Below the pieces are notes generated by a model. It did not search any database, was not told the origin of the DNA, and was given only the letters and a program-made list of their open reading frames with translations. 64,000 nucleotides of DNA from Cystobacter fuscus DSM 2262 (GTDB lineage Bacteria > Myxococcota > Myxococcia > Myxococcales > Myxococcaceae), in contig NZ_ANAH02000007.1 of assembly GCF_000335475.2 (NCBI RefSeq), positions 551,824-615,823 on the forward strand. Direction: 5' to 3'. The translations under genes were made by a program, and so were the position numbers. Below are positions 15,688 to 26,500 of the stretch, in pieces. How positions within the stretch are numbered: the first letter of the stretch is position 1; each line of letters opens with the position of its first letter.

Positions 15688-18372
15688 TCATCCTGGTTGA
15701 CCTGTCCCCAGGGGCCGATGGGGTGGCGGTGCAAGCGGGAGGGTGAAGGAGAAGGTACTGCCCACACCCACGGTGCTGTCCGCCCAGATCTGGCCGCCGT
15801 GGGCGGCGATGATGGCGCGGGAGATGAACAGCCCGAGTCCCGAGCCCATGCGCGCCTTGTCCCGGGCCTGCCAGTAGCGATCGAAGAGGTGGGGCAGTTG
15901 CTCGGCGGGAATGCCGGGCCCGGTGTCCTTCACCGAGAAGCGCACGGTGCCCTCGCCCGGCTCGGCGGAGACGAGCACCGAGCCCCCCTCCGGGGTGAAC
16001 TTGATGGCATTGCCCAGCAGGTTGGAGAAGACCTGGAGGATCCGCTCGCGGTCGCAGGACACCGGGCCAAGGGATTCGCTCCCCCCGTGCCGCGCCAGCC
16101 GCAGGACCTTCTGGGTCGCCAGGGGCAACAGCATCTCGATGGCCTCGTCCATCAGCGCGAAGGGCGGGTGTGGCACGGGCTCGATGATGAAGTGCCCCGC
16201 CTCGATGCGCGCCAGATCGAGGATGTCGCGGATGAGGCTGTTCATCCGCTCGGCCGCGCGCTGGACCTTCTCCAGGTGTCCCCGGAGCTGCTCGCCCTGC
16301 TCGCCCTCGAGCTTCGAGCGGCGCATCAGGGCGGTGGACAACAGGATGACGCCCAGGGGGTTCTTCAAATCATGGGAGACCATGGCGAGGATCTCCTCGC
16401 GCGCCAGGATGGCCCGTGAGCGCTCCGCCTCGGCGCGCTTCTGATCATCGATGTCCGTGGAGGTCCCGAACCAGCGCGTCACCTGCCCATCCGGGCCCCG
16501 CACGGGCAGCGCGCGGGAGAGCTGCCAACGGTAGCTCCCATCCAGCATGCGAAAGCGGTGTTCGATCTCGAAGTCCCGCACCGTCCGGGTGGCCTTGAGC
16601 CACGCATGCAGGGTGCGCTGCCGGTCCTCCGGATGGACGACCTGTGCCCAGCCCTGACCCCGGGCCGCATCCAGGGAGCACCCGGTCTTCTCGAACCAGA
16701 GGCTGTTGTAGAAGTCCGGGTTGCCCAGGGGATCGGTGGACCACACCAGCTGGGGGATGGCCTCCGTCAGGGAGGCCAACAACCGCCGCGCCTCCTCGGC
16801 CTCGGCCCGGGCCTCCTGCTCGTGGAGGACCTGCCGCTTGAGGTCCGCGTCCATGATGGCCCGCCGCAGCTCGTGTGCCGCCTCGATTTCCTGCGCGAGC
16901 CAGGGCCTCGACTGGTCCTGGACGAGTTGCTTCCATCGCGCGAAGGACTTGCGCGGGTGCAGCCGGGGCCCGTCCGGGTCGAGTTCCACCGGCTTGCGGG
17001 GATCTCCGCCCCACGTCACCGTCTGGATGACCTCCGGACGGAACCACAAGGCATAGTGGCTCTGGTTCCTGGAGACGCGGATGGCGAGCAGCCCACTGGC
17101 CATGTCCTTGTACCGCTCGGCCGCGGGGAACAGCCGCGACAGCGCATCGGTGTGGAACACGGGCAGGCGGACATTCGTGTCGAGCCACCGTGCCAGGGCC
17201 CACAGCTCGTCCTCGCTCGGCGTCCGCCCCAGGCGCGAGCACTCCCCCCCGAAGCAGAGGGCCGCGCCCGAGGACTCGAACAACTCGGCCAGGTTCGGCT
17301 GATGCCGCAGAAGCCCGTCGCGGAAGTCCTGTGCCGCCGCCATCTGCCCGGTGAGCTGATCCGTGAGCCACCGCAGGCGCATCCGTTGGCGAGCGAGCTC
17401 CGCCTCCTCGTGGAGGGAGATCTGCAGGGAGAGGACCTGGCCCACCAGCTCGCACGCCACCCGGAGGTCATGGGGGACGTGCCTGGGCCCCTGGTGGTTG
17501 CCACAGGAGATGAGCCCCCAGAGCTGGTTGGCGCGGATGAGCGAGATGCTCATGGAGGCCCGCAGGCCCAGGTTCTTCAGGTACTCGATGTGGACCGGCG
17601 AGACGGCACGCAGGATGGAGAGGCTCAGGTCGAGCGGCTGCCGGGTGTCGGGATGAAGGGCGGGAACGAGCGCGGCGGTGGGACGGTGCACGTCCGGGAT
17701 GAGCCGCAGCCAGTTGCGCAGATAGAGCTGCCGGGCCTGCCGGGGGATATCCGAGGCGGGGTAGTGCAGGCCCAGGAAGGCGTCGAGGGACGCCTCCCGT
17801 TCCTCGGCCACGATCGCGCCGTTGCCCTCCGGATCGAACTGGTAGATGAGCACCCGGTCGAAGCCGGTGAGCTGGCGCACCGCGCTCGCCGCGATCCGAT
17901 AGAGTTCGTCGAGGCTCGTGGCGGCCTTGAGCCGCGCGAGCGCCTCACGGGCCTGATGGTAGGGCGCCACGAGCGCCGCCGCGTCGTCCTGCCGGGAGAA
18001 GGGCTCGAGTTCCAGGATGAGCGCCCCACCGCCGCGGTGGAGGATGGCGTCGAAGAGTCGCTCCCCGGTGGGGGTGCGCAGCACGAGTTCGCGCCGTACG
18101 GGCTCGGTGAGGCTCTGCCCATTCAGACACTCCAACAGCGGAGCGAGCTGATCTTCCCGGAGGAAGGAGCGCAGGGGTTGTCCGAGCAGCGCCCCGACCG
18201 GTATCCCGAGGAAGTCGGCGACGTTCTCGCTGACCTGCACGAGGCTCAACGCGGGTTCCCGAAGCACCAGGAGCACCCCATGTGCCTGAATGCGGCCAGG
18301 GATGTGGATGGGCTCCTTGTCGCAGTGGGTCAGATCGGCCAACTGCCCTGGTTGGGTGGCGTCCGTTCGCAT
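15688..18372 (-). CDS. Bacteriophytochrome histidine kinase with extra PAS domain
   Basis: This 894-residue photoreceptor kinase carries the biliverdin-binding Cys17 before DKEPIHIPGRIQAHG in the N-terminal PAS region. The GAF domain has YPASDIPRQARQLY and SPVHIEYLKNLG, and the PHY domain has the PRKSF tongue motif. A separate PAS domain (about 520-645), HisKA (MVSHDLKNPLG) and HATPase (FSNLLGNAIKFTP, GSGLGLFISRAI) follow. It senses red/far-red light and should autophosphorylate. No haem oxygenase (BphO) or response regulator is adjacent. The extra PAS domain between PHY and the kinase is unusual relative to the canonical form. Confidence 0.93.
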   Translation of the reverse strand: MRTDATQPGQLADLTHCDKEPIHIPGRIQAHGVLLVLREPALSLVQVSENVADFLGIPVGALLGQPLRSFLREDQLAPLLECLNGQSLTEPVRRELVLRTPTGERLFDAILHRGGGALILELEPFSRQDDAAALVAPYHQAREALARLKAATSLDELYRIAASAVRQLTGFDRVLIYQFDPEGNGAIVAEEREASLDAFLGLHYPASDIPRQARQLYLRNWLRLIPDVHRPTAALVPALHPDTRQPLDLSLSILRAVSPVHIEYLKNLGLRASMSISLIRANQLWGLISCGNHQGPRHVPHDLRVACELVGQVLSLQISLHEEAELARQRMRLRWLTDQLTGQMAAAQDFRDGLLRHQPNLAELFESSGAALCFGGECSRLGRTPSEDELWALARWLDTNVRLPVFHTDALSRLFPAAERYKDMASGLLAIRVSRNQSHYALWFRPEVIQTVTWGGDPRKPVELDPDGPRLHPRKSFARWKQLVQDQSRPWLAQEIEAAHELRRAIMDADLKRQVLHEQEARAEAEEARRLLASLTEAIPQLVWSTDPLGNPDFYNSLWFEKTGCSLDAARGQGWAQVVHPEDRQRTLHAWLKATRTVRDFEIEHRFRMLDGSYRWQLSRALPVRGPDGQVTRWFGTSTDIDDQKRAEAERSRAILAREEILAMVSHDLKNPLGVILLSTALMRRSKLEGEQGEQLRGHLEKVQRAAERMNSLIRDILDLARIEAGHFIIEPVPHPPFALMDEAIEMLLPLATQKVLRLARHGGSESLGPVSCDRERILQVFSNLLGNAIKFTPEGGSVLVSAEPGEGTVRFSVKDTGPGIPAEQLPHLFDRYWQARDKARMGSGLGLFISRAIIAAHGGQIWADSTVGVGSTFSFTLPLAPPPHRPLGTGQPG

Positions 18373-18597
18373 GCCCCTCGTGTCTAGCAGGGTTGTTCAC
18401 GCGGACTTGAGGAGTGGGCGCCAGCCAGCCCCCTCCCCGTACCTGAGTGAACGTCTACGCGCTGAATCGACGAATCCGGAACAAGCAGCCGGGGGATGAA
18501 ACGTCCATCACGGAACGGGCTGGGGCACCGGCCGGACCGAACGCGCGGCGCGGCTCAGCGACAGGTGTAGCGCTGAATCGTCACGCCTTGTGGCATG

Positions 18598-18660
18598 CGA
18601 TATGAACAAAAACCAAATTGCCTGAAAAACAGAAATATGAGAACAACTGGCCAACCACTA
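18598..18660 (+). promoter_or_regulatory. AT-rich segment upstream of the glycoside hydrolase-like gene
   Basis: In an otherwise GC-rich 300-bp gap, this stretch is strikingly AT-rich (CGATATGAACAAAAACC and neighbouring A-runs). It ends shortly before ATG 18675, so it probably contains the promoter. No exact sigma-factor consensus could be fixed. Confidence 0.4.
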
Positions 18661-18674
18661 CCTCATGGAGAACC

Positions 18675-20183
18675 ATGAATCGATTCAAGCTGCTTTCAGC
18701 GCTGGGCCTGCTGGTCCTCGCGTGGTCTTCAACGGCCCAGGCACTGACCTATGGAGTGAATCTTCATCCAGCACACGTCCGCACGGTGGACCAGGCCAGA
18801 CAGACGGCGCTGGTGCTGAGCCAGAGGAACATCCGCTCCGTCCGGTTGGACATCTCTCCCCAGTCGGACATCAACTGGCTCACCCAGGTCGTGACGGCTT
18901 TCAAGGAGCGCGGCATCCAGCTGGAAGCCATGCTGTACGATCCGAAGAACAACAGCTACACCTGTGGGACCCAGGCCACGGAACAGCAGGCCTATGATGC
19001 CACCCGGAACATCGTCAATCAGATGAAGCATCTGATCCGGGATTGGGAGCTCCAGAACGAGCGGCAACTGAGGATCGCACCCGGCTCGTCCGCCATGGAT
19101 GCTTCACCGTACAACACCGACTGTGGCCGGCGCGAGGCCGCCGTCAACCGTGGGATGTCCCGAGCCATCAGGGATGTCCGGGCCAGCTCCGGGGTTCCCC
19201 TGCGGATCATCCTGGGGTTCATCGGCCGTGGCTATGGCTTCATCGACTTCATGGTCTCGCAAGGCGTGGAGTTCGATGTGCTGGGCTATCACATCTACCC
19301 CTGGCAGGAGCATCCGAGCCTCGATACGGACCCCTGGTTCGGCTCCGGCGGGCTGTTCGCCAACATGGCCCGCTTCAACAAGCCCGTGAGGATCAATGAG
19401 TTCAATTGCGCGGAAATCTACGCGGGAGATCCCAACACGCCCTATGGCAGCAGGACCCCGTACGAGAACCTCCCCGGCAAGCCGACGACCGAGGCCTGCT
19501 TCCGGGGCATCACGAAGCATCTGAACATCATCTTGTCCCAGACGAAGGTCACCCTCGAGTCGGTCTCCTTCTATGAGCTGCTGGATCAGCCGGAACTCCA
19601 TTCGGTGTCCGAGAGCCGCTTCGGGCTGATGTATGACCTCGACACGCCCAAGGTCCACCTCTTCCTGGCCTCTGCCTTCGCAGGCGGAAGCCTCAGCGCG
19701 GCGGAGAGGACCACGATCACGAGCCGCGGGCTGCTGACCGATGCGCAGATCAACGCGAACCAGGCCGCGGCGGGTGGACAGCCACCTCCCGTGGTCGCCA
19801 GCTCGATGACCCACGCGGACTACGTGAAGTACCTCTACGAGATCCTCCTGGGGCGCGTGGCCGATGCTTCGGGAATGAGCACCTGGACCACCGCACTCGA
19901 CAATGGCTCCAGGACCCGCGTTCAAGTGCAGGTCGCCTTCCTCAACTCCAACGAGTACCGCACCTACAGGCTCGCCACGGGGAACTACACCCCCGCGTCG
20001 ACGATGGACGCGATGTCCAACACGTACTTCGTCACCTATGCGTACGCGGTCTTGTTGGGCAGGGATCCCGATGCCTCCGGGCTCGCCGCCTATGTGAACG
20101 CCCTGCAGACGGGCACGACGCGGGGCGACGTGGTGGAGGCCCTCGTCTCCAGCAACGAGTACAAGACGCGGCACGGGCTCTAG
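18675..20183 (+). CDS. Secreted glycoside hydrolase-like TIM-barrel protein with two C-terminal DUF4214 repeats
   Basis: This 502-residue protein starts at ATG 18675 with a signal peptide ending near AQA. The TIM-barrel part (about 24-370) has two glutamates placed like clan GH-A catalytic residues: Glu129 in WELQNE (acid/base type) and Glu242 in INEFN (nucleophile type), with GYHIYPW between. Two DUF4214 units follow (LLGRVADASGMSTW and LLGRDPDASGLAAY), each ending in a SNEY segment. DUF4214 occurs in extracellular proteins, including S-layer-like ones. The substrate is unknown. Confidence 0.75.
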   Translation: MNRFKLLSALGLLVLAWSSTAQALTYGVNLHPAHVRTVDQARQTALVLSQRNIRSVRLDISPQSDINWLTQVVTAFKERGIQLEAMLYDPKNNSYTCGTQATEQQAYDATRNIVNQMKHLIRDWELQNERQLRIAPGSSAMDASPYNTDCGRREAAVNRGMSRAIRDVRASSGVPLRIILGFIGRGYGFIDFMVSQGVEFDVLGYHIYPWQEHPSLDTDPWFGSGGLFANMARFNKPVRINEFNCAEIYAGDPNTPYGSRTPYENLPGKPTTEACFRGITKHLNIILSQTKVTLESVSFYELLDQPELHSVSESRFGLMYDLDTPKVHLFLASAFAGGSLSAAERTTITSRGLLTDAQINANQAAAGGQPPPVVASSMTHADYVKYLYEILLGRVADASGMSTWTTALDNGSRTRVQVQVAFLNSNEYRTYRLATGNYTPASTMDAMSNTYFVTYAYAVLLGRDPDASGLAAYVNALQTGTTRGDVVEALVSSNEYKTRHGL

Positions 20184-20604
20184 GCTCTCGCCGTCGCGTC
20201 CACGCCCGCCGGGTCTTCTCTCCCGGTGTGGCCACCTGGCCGCCTGCCCTCGCCCGCCGCACTCCAGGTGTCTGGCTGAGACTCGCGGCACGGGTCCACC
20301 CCACGCAGGCGCCACGCGCGGGCTTCTCCCACCGCTCGGTGAGTGAAAAGGGTTGGCGTCCTGGCGTAAGTGGTTGGCGTCCAGAAGCAAGCGCCCCACT
20401 CCTAACATGGGCCGTCCCATGCAGGTTTCTCGCGGCCCATGACAACTCGCAACCACGCGCTCGGCACGGGGGAAGGGTCCCCGTCTCGGAGGAGGCGGAG
20501 TGGACGTGGGGGGCCACGTTGCGCGACGATCTCCTCCCCTTCACGGACCCGTCCCCACGGACGGATCTTCCGCACGACAGCCATTGCCCAGGAGGTGCGG
20601 CCGT
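20184..20604. other. Intergenic region with a spaced direct repeat
   Basis: This 421-bp gap precedes the Ser/Thr kinase gene and holds no convincing coding sequence. It contains two copies of GGTTGGCGTCC, at 20353-20363 and 20374-20384, spaced 21 bp start to start (two helical turns). This is consistent with a dimeric regulator site, and the kinase promoter probably lies here. Confidence 0.45.
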
Positions 20605-22368
20605 ATGAGCGATTCCGAGGATGAGATGCCGATGCATGACGGACGCCAGCTTCCGCCGCCGTCCCTGGACGAATCCGAGAGGGCGTGGGAGGCCACCGTC
20701 GTCCGGGACGTCGTGGTGGGCCAGCGGATCGGCGAGTACGAGGTGCGCCGGCGCATTGGCAGCGGAGGAATGGGCGTCGTCTACGAGGGCGAGCACCCCA
20801 TCATCGGCCGCAAGGTCGCCATCAAGCTCATCCGCCCCGACTCCTCCGAGGGCGCCCGCTCGCGAGACCTGATCGCGGAGGCGCGCGCCACCAGCGCCAT
20901 CCGCCACCGCGGCATCATCGACATCTTCGGCTTCGGCACGCTCCCGGGGCTCGGCCAGTACCTCGTCATGGAGTACCTCACCGGGCGTCCGCTCGACGAG
21001 GTCCTCCATGACCGGGGACCGCTGCCACCCACCGAGGCCATCCCGCTCATCATCGAGGTGCTCGGCGCGCTGTCGGCCGCGCACGGCGTGGGCGTCATCC
21101 ACCGCGACCTCAAGCCGGGCAACCTCTTCGTGGTGCAGGAGTCCAATGGCACCGAGTACATGAAGGTGCTCGACTTCGGTCTGGCCAAGCAGGCCGCGGC
21201 GCCCCACTCCGCCACGCCCCAGACCCGCGCGAGCATGATCGTGGGCACGCCGGACTACATGGCGCCAGAGCAGGCCTGTGGGCAGGAGGTGAGCCCGCGC
21301 ACGGACCTGTACGCGGTGGGCATCATCCTGTTCGAGATGCTCACGGGACGGCTGCCCTTCCAGGCGGCGACGCCCATGCAGGTGGCCATCCACCAGGTGC
21401 AGACGCCGCCACCCGCGCCGTCGTCCTTCGTGCAAGGACTGCCGCCCGAACTCGACATGCTCGTCCTGCGCCTGCTGGCGAAGAAGCCCGAGCAGCGGCC
21501 GACCTCGGCGGAAGAGGTGGTGCGAGATCTGAAGTTCATCTCCCGCACGCTCGCCGCGGAGTCGACCCAGGTGGCCAGCCTTCCCCGGAGCGCGCCGGAG
21601 CCCGTCCCCGCGCCCCGTGCCCAGGTCCGACAAGGGGCCGCCCGGGCGGCGGCTCCGCGCTCTCCGAGCGGCAGGCGCTCGGGGCGCGTCGCCTCCGTGC
21701 CGGAGACGCGGGCCGCACCGAGGACCCTCTCGGGGTCGCGTCCGGCCGTCCCCGAGCCCTCGCCCACCGCGACCCGGCGGACCACCCCACCTCGTGACAC
21801 GCGGGCCGTCGTGACCGACCGGATCGAGCGCGCACCGAGCCCTGGCTCACACACGCCGCGGCGGGTGGCGGTGGGCGTCGTCATGCTCTTCGTGGGCCTG
21901 GGAACGACCCTGTTCCTCCACACGCCAGAGGCCCCGGCGCCCGACGTTCCCAGACAGACGCGCCCTGTTCTCCCCCCCGCTCCCGAGCCCCTGGCCACGC
22001 CGTCCACCCAGCCCGCGACCACCCCCACCGCGGTGTCCATCCTCGGAGGGGGAGAGGCGCCCTCCTCGAGCCCGCCGAAGAGCAGCCCCGAATCCTCCCG
22101 GACGACCCGGAGCACCACGACCGCCGAGAAGAACCGCGCTCCTTCCGGAGAGGGAACCCTGACCCTGGTCAGTGAGTGCTGGGCCGAGGTGTACGTGGAT
22201 GGCAGCTACATGGGGAAGATGCCCCCGCTGCACGACATGCTCCTGACCACGGGCAAGCATACGCTCGAGCTGCGCGACAATCCCGCCATCCAGAAGCGAA
22301 GCCAGGAGTTCAGTATTCGTTCGGGAAAGCAGACCACCCTCGAGGTCACCTGTCAGTTCGAGGACTAG
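20605..22368 (+). CDS. Ser/Thr protein kinase with C-terminal PEGA domain
   Basis: This 587-residue Hanks-type kinase has the glycine loop GSGGMG, catalytic VAIKLI lysine, HRDLKPGNLF loop, DFGLAK and APEQ, within about residues 40-310. A long Pro/Arg/Ser-rich linker leads to one membrane segment (VGVVMLFVGLGTTLFL) and a PEGA-type domain (about 515-587, with SECWAEVYVDGSYMGKMPP). The kinase is cytoplasmic and the PEGA part is probably periplasmic. ATG 20605 follows CAGGAGG. The next gene, 31 bp downstream, encodes a TPR/outer-membrane protein and is probably co-transcribed. Confidence 0.93.
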   Translation: MSDSEDEMPMHDGRQLPPPSLDESERAWEATVVRDVVVGQRIGEYEVRRRIGSGGMGVVYEGEHPIIGRKVAIKLIRPDSSEGARSRDLIAEARATSAIRHRGIIDIFGFGTLPGLGQYLVMEYLTGRPLDEVLHDRGPLPPTEAIPLIIEVLGALSAAHGVGVIHRDLKPGNLFVVQESNGTEYMKVLDFGLAKQAAAPHSATPQTRASMIVGTPDYMAPEQACGQEVSPRTDLYAVGIILFEMLTGRLPFQAATPMQVAIHQVQTPPPAPSSFVQGLPPELDMLVLRLLAKKPEQRPTSAEEVVRDLKFISRTLAAESTQVASLPRSAPEPVPAPRAQVRQGAARAAAPRSPSGRRSGRVASVPETRAAPRTLSGSRPAVPEPSPTATRRTTPPRDTRAVVTDRIERAPSPGSHTPRRVAVGVVMLFVGLGTTLFLHTPEAPAPDVPRQTRPVLPPAPEPLATPSTQPATTPTAVSILGGGEAPSSSPPKSSPESSRTTRSTTTAEKNRAPSGEGTLTLVSECWAEVYVDGSYMGKMPPLHDMLLTTGKHTLELRDNPAIQKRSQEFSIRSGKQTTLEVTCQFED

Positions 22369-22399
22369 AGCCCCCCTCCGTCAGGAGCCGTGTCTTTCC

Positions 22400-23254
22400 A
22401 TGTCCCCACGTGCCTTTGTCCTGATGGTCCTCCTCGCTCCGCTGGCCGCGTGGTCGCAGCCGCGGGGCGTCGATTTCTACAAGCGTGGCCAGTACGAAAA
22501 GGCGATCGACAAGCTTCAGCGGGAAGCGGATGACCCGAGCTCCTCGCCGAAGGAGCAGGCGCTCGCGCGTGTCTACCTCGCCGCATCGATGCATGCGCTC
22601 GGCATGAAGGACGAGGCCCGCGCGCAACTCGAGGAGCTCGCGCGGCGCCACCCCGAGCAGCGGGTGGACACCAGGCGCTTTCCTCCTGACTTCGTGGAGC
22701 TGGCGGACCTGGCGCGGGGGAACGTGGAGGCCGAGCGGCTCCGGGCGGAAGCTCAAGCCCAGGAGACCGAGCAGCGGCGGAGCACGGCGGTGGCCGAGCC
22801 ATCGCGGTCCGTCGAGGCGTGGCGCGAGAACGAGCCGCAATCCCCGCGGGCCGGATCGGACGCCTCCTTCCGGCTGCGTCCGGAGGTCTTCGGCTACGTG
22901 GACATGTTGGGCCAGGGCGCCCGGGGGTTTGGCGTGGGAGTCAGCCTGGGCTACGGGGGACTGGACTCCAGCGCGCGGCTGCTTCCAGGTCCCGATGGCC
23001 GGTGGGGGATCGGACTGGAGCTGGGCTACCTCCTGGGTAACGGGCTCATCCAGCCACGCATTGCCCTGCGCGGCACGCTGGTGACAGGCGTGGGCGTCGG
23101 TGGGGGCGGAACGGTGGGCGTGCGGGTGACGCCCTGGTCCCAGTTGACCTTCCTCGTGGACGTGGGCGTCGAGAAGCTCGCGGTGAGCGCGCCAGAGCGT
23201 TTCCGCAGTGTCCTCCTGACGGCCTCGGCCGGAGTGGGCGTCCCCCTGCTCTAG
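22400..23254 (+). CDS. Exported TPR and beta-barrel-like protein
   Basis: This 284-residue protein has a signal peptide ending near AAWSQP, then a TPR-like helical part (about 22-110, FYKRGQYEKAIDKL), a charged linker, and a C-terminal half of alternating Gly/aromatic strands (GVGVSLGYGGLDSSARL, WGIGLELGYLL) resembling an outer-membrane barrel. It follows the PEGA-domain kinase by 31 bp. This pairing is common in myxobacteria, and its function is unknown. Confidence 0.75.
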   Translation: MSPRAFVLMVLLAPLAAWSQPRGVDFYKRGQYEKAIDKLQREADDPSSSPKEQALARVYLAASMHALGMKDEARAQLEELARRHPEQRVDTRRFPPDFVELADLARGNVEAERLRAEAQAQETEQRRSTAVAEPSRSVEAWRENEPQSPRAGSDASFRLRPEVFGYVDMLGQGARGFGVGVSLGYGGLDSSARLLPGPDGRWGIGLELGYLLGNGLIQPRIALRGTLVTGVGVGGGGTVGVRVTPWSQLTFLVDVGVEKLAVSAPERFRSVLLTASAGVGVPLL

Positions 23255-23535
23255 CCCTCCTCCCCTCGGCAGCAGCTCGCGTGGGGAGCGCCTCGCCGTC
23301 CGCTCGTCGCGGGACTCCGGGAGAAGCAGCGGCCGCAACCAACGAGGCCCTGTCAAGCAGCCGAGGAGCGGATCATTTTTCCGCCGCACCCCCTATCTGT
23401 TGCCGATAATACGAGAGCCACACCCCGTGAGAGCCCCGACAGAGGGCCGTCACCCAGGCCTCGTCCGCGAGTCGCGAAAGGTCGCCCTCCGGCTCATGGG
23501 GAAGCGCGGGCTCAACCGAGGTGGACAGTCGTCAT

Positions 23536-26500
23536 ATGGTCAGCATTCCTGGCTACACGCTCATCGACAAGCTCAAGTCGACGAGCACGAACCTCTTGTT
23601 CCGCGCGGTGCGCGATGCGGATCGCCTGCCCGTCATCGTCAAGATGCCCATGTCCGCTACCCCCGGCACTCGCGAGCGCGACGACTACCGCCGGGAGCAC
23701 GCCATCCTGCGGCGACTGAGCGAGGTGCGCGGCGTCCCCCAGGCGCTGGGCTGCGAGCAGAGCGGCGGACGGCCGGTGCTCCTGATGGAAGAAGAAGGCG
23801 GCTGCGCCCTGTCCGACATCGTGGGGGAACCGCTCGGGGTCGAGCGCTTCCTCGATCTGGCCATCTCCCTGGCGTCCACGCTCACGGAGATCCACCGCCA
23901 CGGCGTCATCCACAAGGATCTCAAACCCTCCAACATCATCCTCCTGCCCTCGGGGGAAACGCGCATCATCGACTTCGGGAGCGCCACCGTCCAGAGCGTG
24001 GAGCACGTGGAGGCGGCCCCCGCCACGCTCATCGAGGGGACCCTGGCCTACATGTCCCCGGAGCAGACCGGGCGGATGAACCGCTCCGTGGACTACCGCA
24101 CCGACCTCTACTCCCTGGGGATCACCTTCTACGAGCTGCTCACCGGCACCCTGCCCTTCCACGGGCGCGATGCGCTCGAGTGGTTCCACGCCCACATGGC
24201 GCAGATCCCCAAAGCGCCGCACGAGCGCGTCCCGGCCATTCCCCCCATCCTGTCGGCCATCGTGATGAAGCTGCTGGCCAAGGTAGCCGAGGAGCGCTAC
24301 CAGGGCGCCGACGGGCTGAAGGCGGACCTGCTGCGCTGCCTGCAGGCGCTCGGCCGGGGGGAAGAGCTCGAACCGTTCCCCCTGGGCGAGTACGACATCC
24401 CCACCCACTTCCAGATGCCCCAGCGGCTCTATGGGCGCGAAGCGCAGGTGGACACGCTGCTCCAGTCCTTCGAACGAATTGCCCGAGGAGGACATCCGGA
24501 GCTGGTGCTGCTCAGCGGCTACTCCGGCATCGGCAAGTCCGCGGTGGTGCACGAGCTGTACCGGCCCGTCGTGCAGCAGCGAGGCCTCTTCCTCGATGGC
24601 AAGTTCGACCAGTTCCAGCGGGACATCCCCTACGCCACCCTGGCCCAGGCCATCCGGGGCCTGGTGCGCCAACTGCTGGCCGGCACCGACGCGGAACTCG
24701 AGGCGTGGCGCGGGCAACTGCGTGAGGCGTGGGAGGGCAGCGGGCAGCTCCTCGTGGATCTGGTGCCCCAGCTCGAGCTCGTCGCGGGCAAGCAGCCGGC
24801 GCTCCCCGCCCTCTCTCCCTCCGAGTCGCAACACCGCTTCGACTGGGTCTTCCAGCGCTTCCTCGGGGTCCTCTCCACCCCCGAGCACCCGCTCGTCATC
24901 TTCCTGGATGACCTGCAGTGGGCCGACGTGGCCAGCCTCCGGCTCATCCAGCACCTCTTCACCCACCCGGACACCCCGCCGCTGCTGATGATCGGCGCCT
25001 ACCGCGACAACGAGGTCAGCCCGTCCCACCCGCTGATGCTGGCGCGGGAGGAGCTGCGCAAGGGCGGCGCGTGGGTGGCCGAGCTCCGGCTCGAGCCCCT
25101 GAGCCAGGAGCAGCTGCGGCAGATCATCACCGACGCGCTCCCGGGCGCGGGGAGGGAGGAAGTCATCGAGCCGCTGTCGGCCCTGGTGCACCGCAAGACC
25201 GGAGGCAACCCCTTCTTCTTCCTCCAGCTCATGCGGACGCTGAACCAGGACGGGTTGTTGACCCGCACGCCCGAGGGGCGCTGGCAGTGGGATGAGGAGG
25301 GCATCCGGGCCCGGGCCTACTCCGACAACGTCGTCGACTTCCTGGTGGGCCGGCTGCGACAGCTCCCCGAGCAGACCCAACACCTGCTGCGTCTGGCGGC
25401 GTGTGCGGGCAACACCTTCCCGCCACGGACCCTGGCCATCATCTCCGACAAACCGGAGGACGAGGTGGCTCGGCAACTCGAGCCCGCGCTCCAGGAAGGC
25501 CTGTTGATGCAGGCGGGCCAGGAGCAGTACCGCTTCCTCCACGATCGCATCCAGCAGGCGGCCCACGCCCTCATTCCCGAGGCGGAGCGAAAGGCGATCC
25601 ACCTGCGCATCGGCCGCCTCCTGCTGGCGAGCCTCCCACCGGAGGAGCTGCGCCAGAAGCTCTTCGACGTGGTGAACCAGCTCAACGCCGGGGCGGAGTT
25701 GCTCGTGCTCCCCGAGGAGCGCCACCGGGTCGCCCTGCTGAACGCCGAGGCGGGCAGGAAGGCCCAGGCCTCGACGGCGCACAGCGCGGCCGTCACCTAC
25801 TTCACGGTGGCCCTCTCGCTGCTGCCGGACTCCTGGGAGAGCGAACACGCGCTGGCCTTCCAGCTGAGCCTCCAGCAGGCGACGAGCGAGTTCATGAGCG
25901 GCAACACGAACGGGGCGCGCCAGCTCGTGGAGGCGCTCCGCCCCCGGGCGCGGACCCCCGCGCAGCTGGCGTCGGTGTCCGTGTTGTTGAGTGATATCCA
26001 CATCGCCACCAGCGAGACCCTGCGCGCCGTGACCTGTCTGCTGGAGTGCCTGACCGCGCTGGGCATGCCCATGTCCCTCCACCCCTCCCGGGAGGAGGTG
26101 GAGGCCGCCAACGAGGAAGTGCGGACCCTGCTGGGGGAGCGCCCCATCGCGAGCCTCGTCGAGCTGCCGCTCATGACGGACCCGGACATCCAGGTGGTGA
26201 TGAGCGTCCTCGCCGCCCTGTTCACCCCCGCGCTCTTCACCGACGTCAATCTGCTCGTCCTGCACCTGTGCCGGATGGTCTCCCTCACCCTGCGCCACGG
26301 CAACAGCGAGGCCGTCACGAATGGGTATGCGTGGTACGGCATCACGATGGGCGACCTGTTCGGGCGGTACCGGGAGGGATACGCCTTCGGCGAGCTGGCC
26401 CTCGCCCTCGTCGAGCGCCATGGCTTCTCCTCCTCCCGGGCCAGGAGCCTCTACTCGATGGAGCTGCTCAGCGTCTGGACCCAGCCCCTCACCCTGGCAC

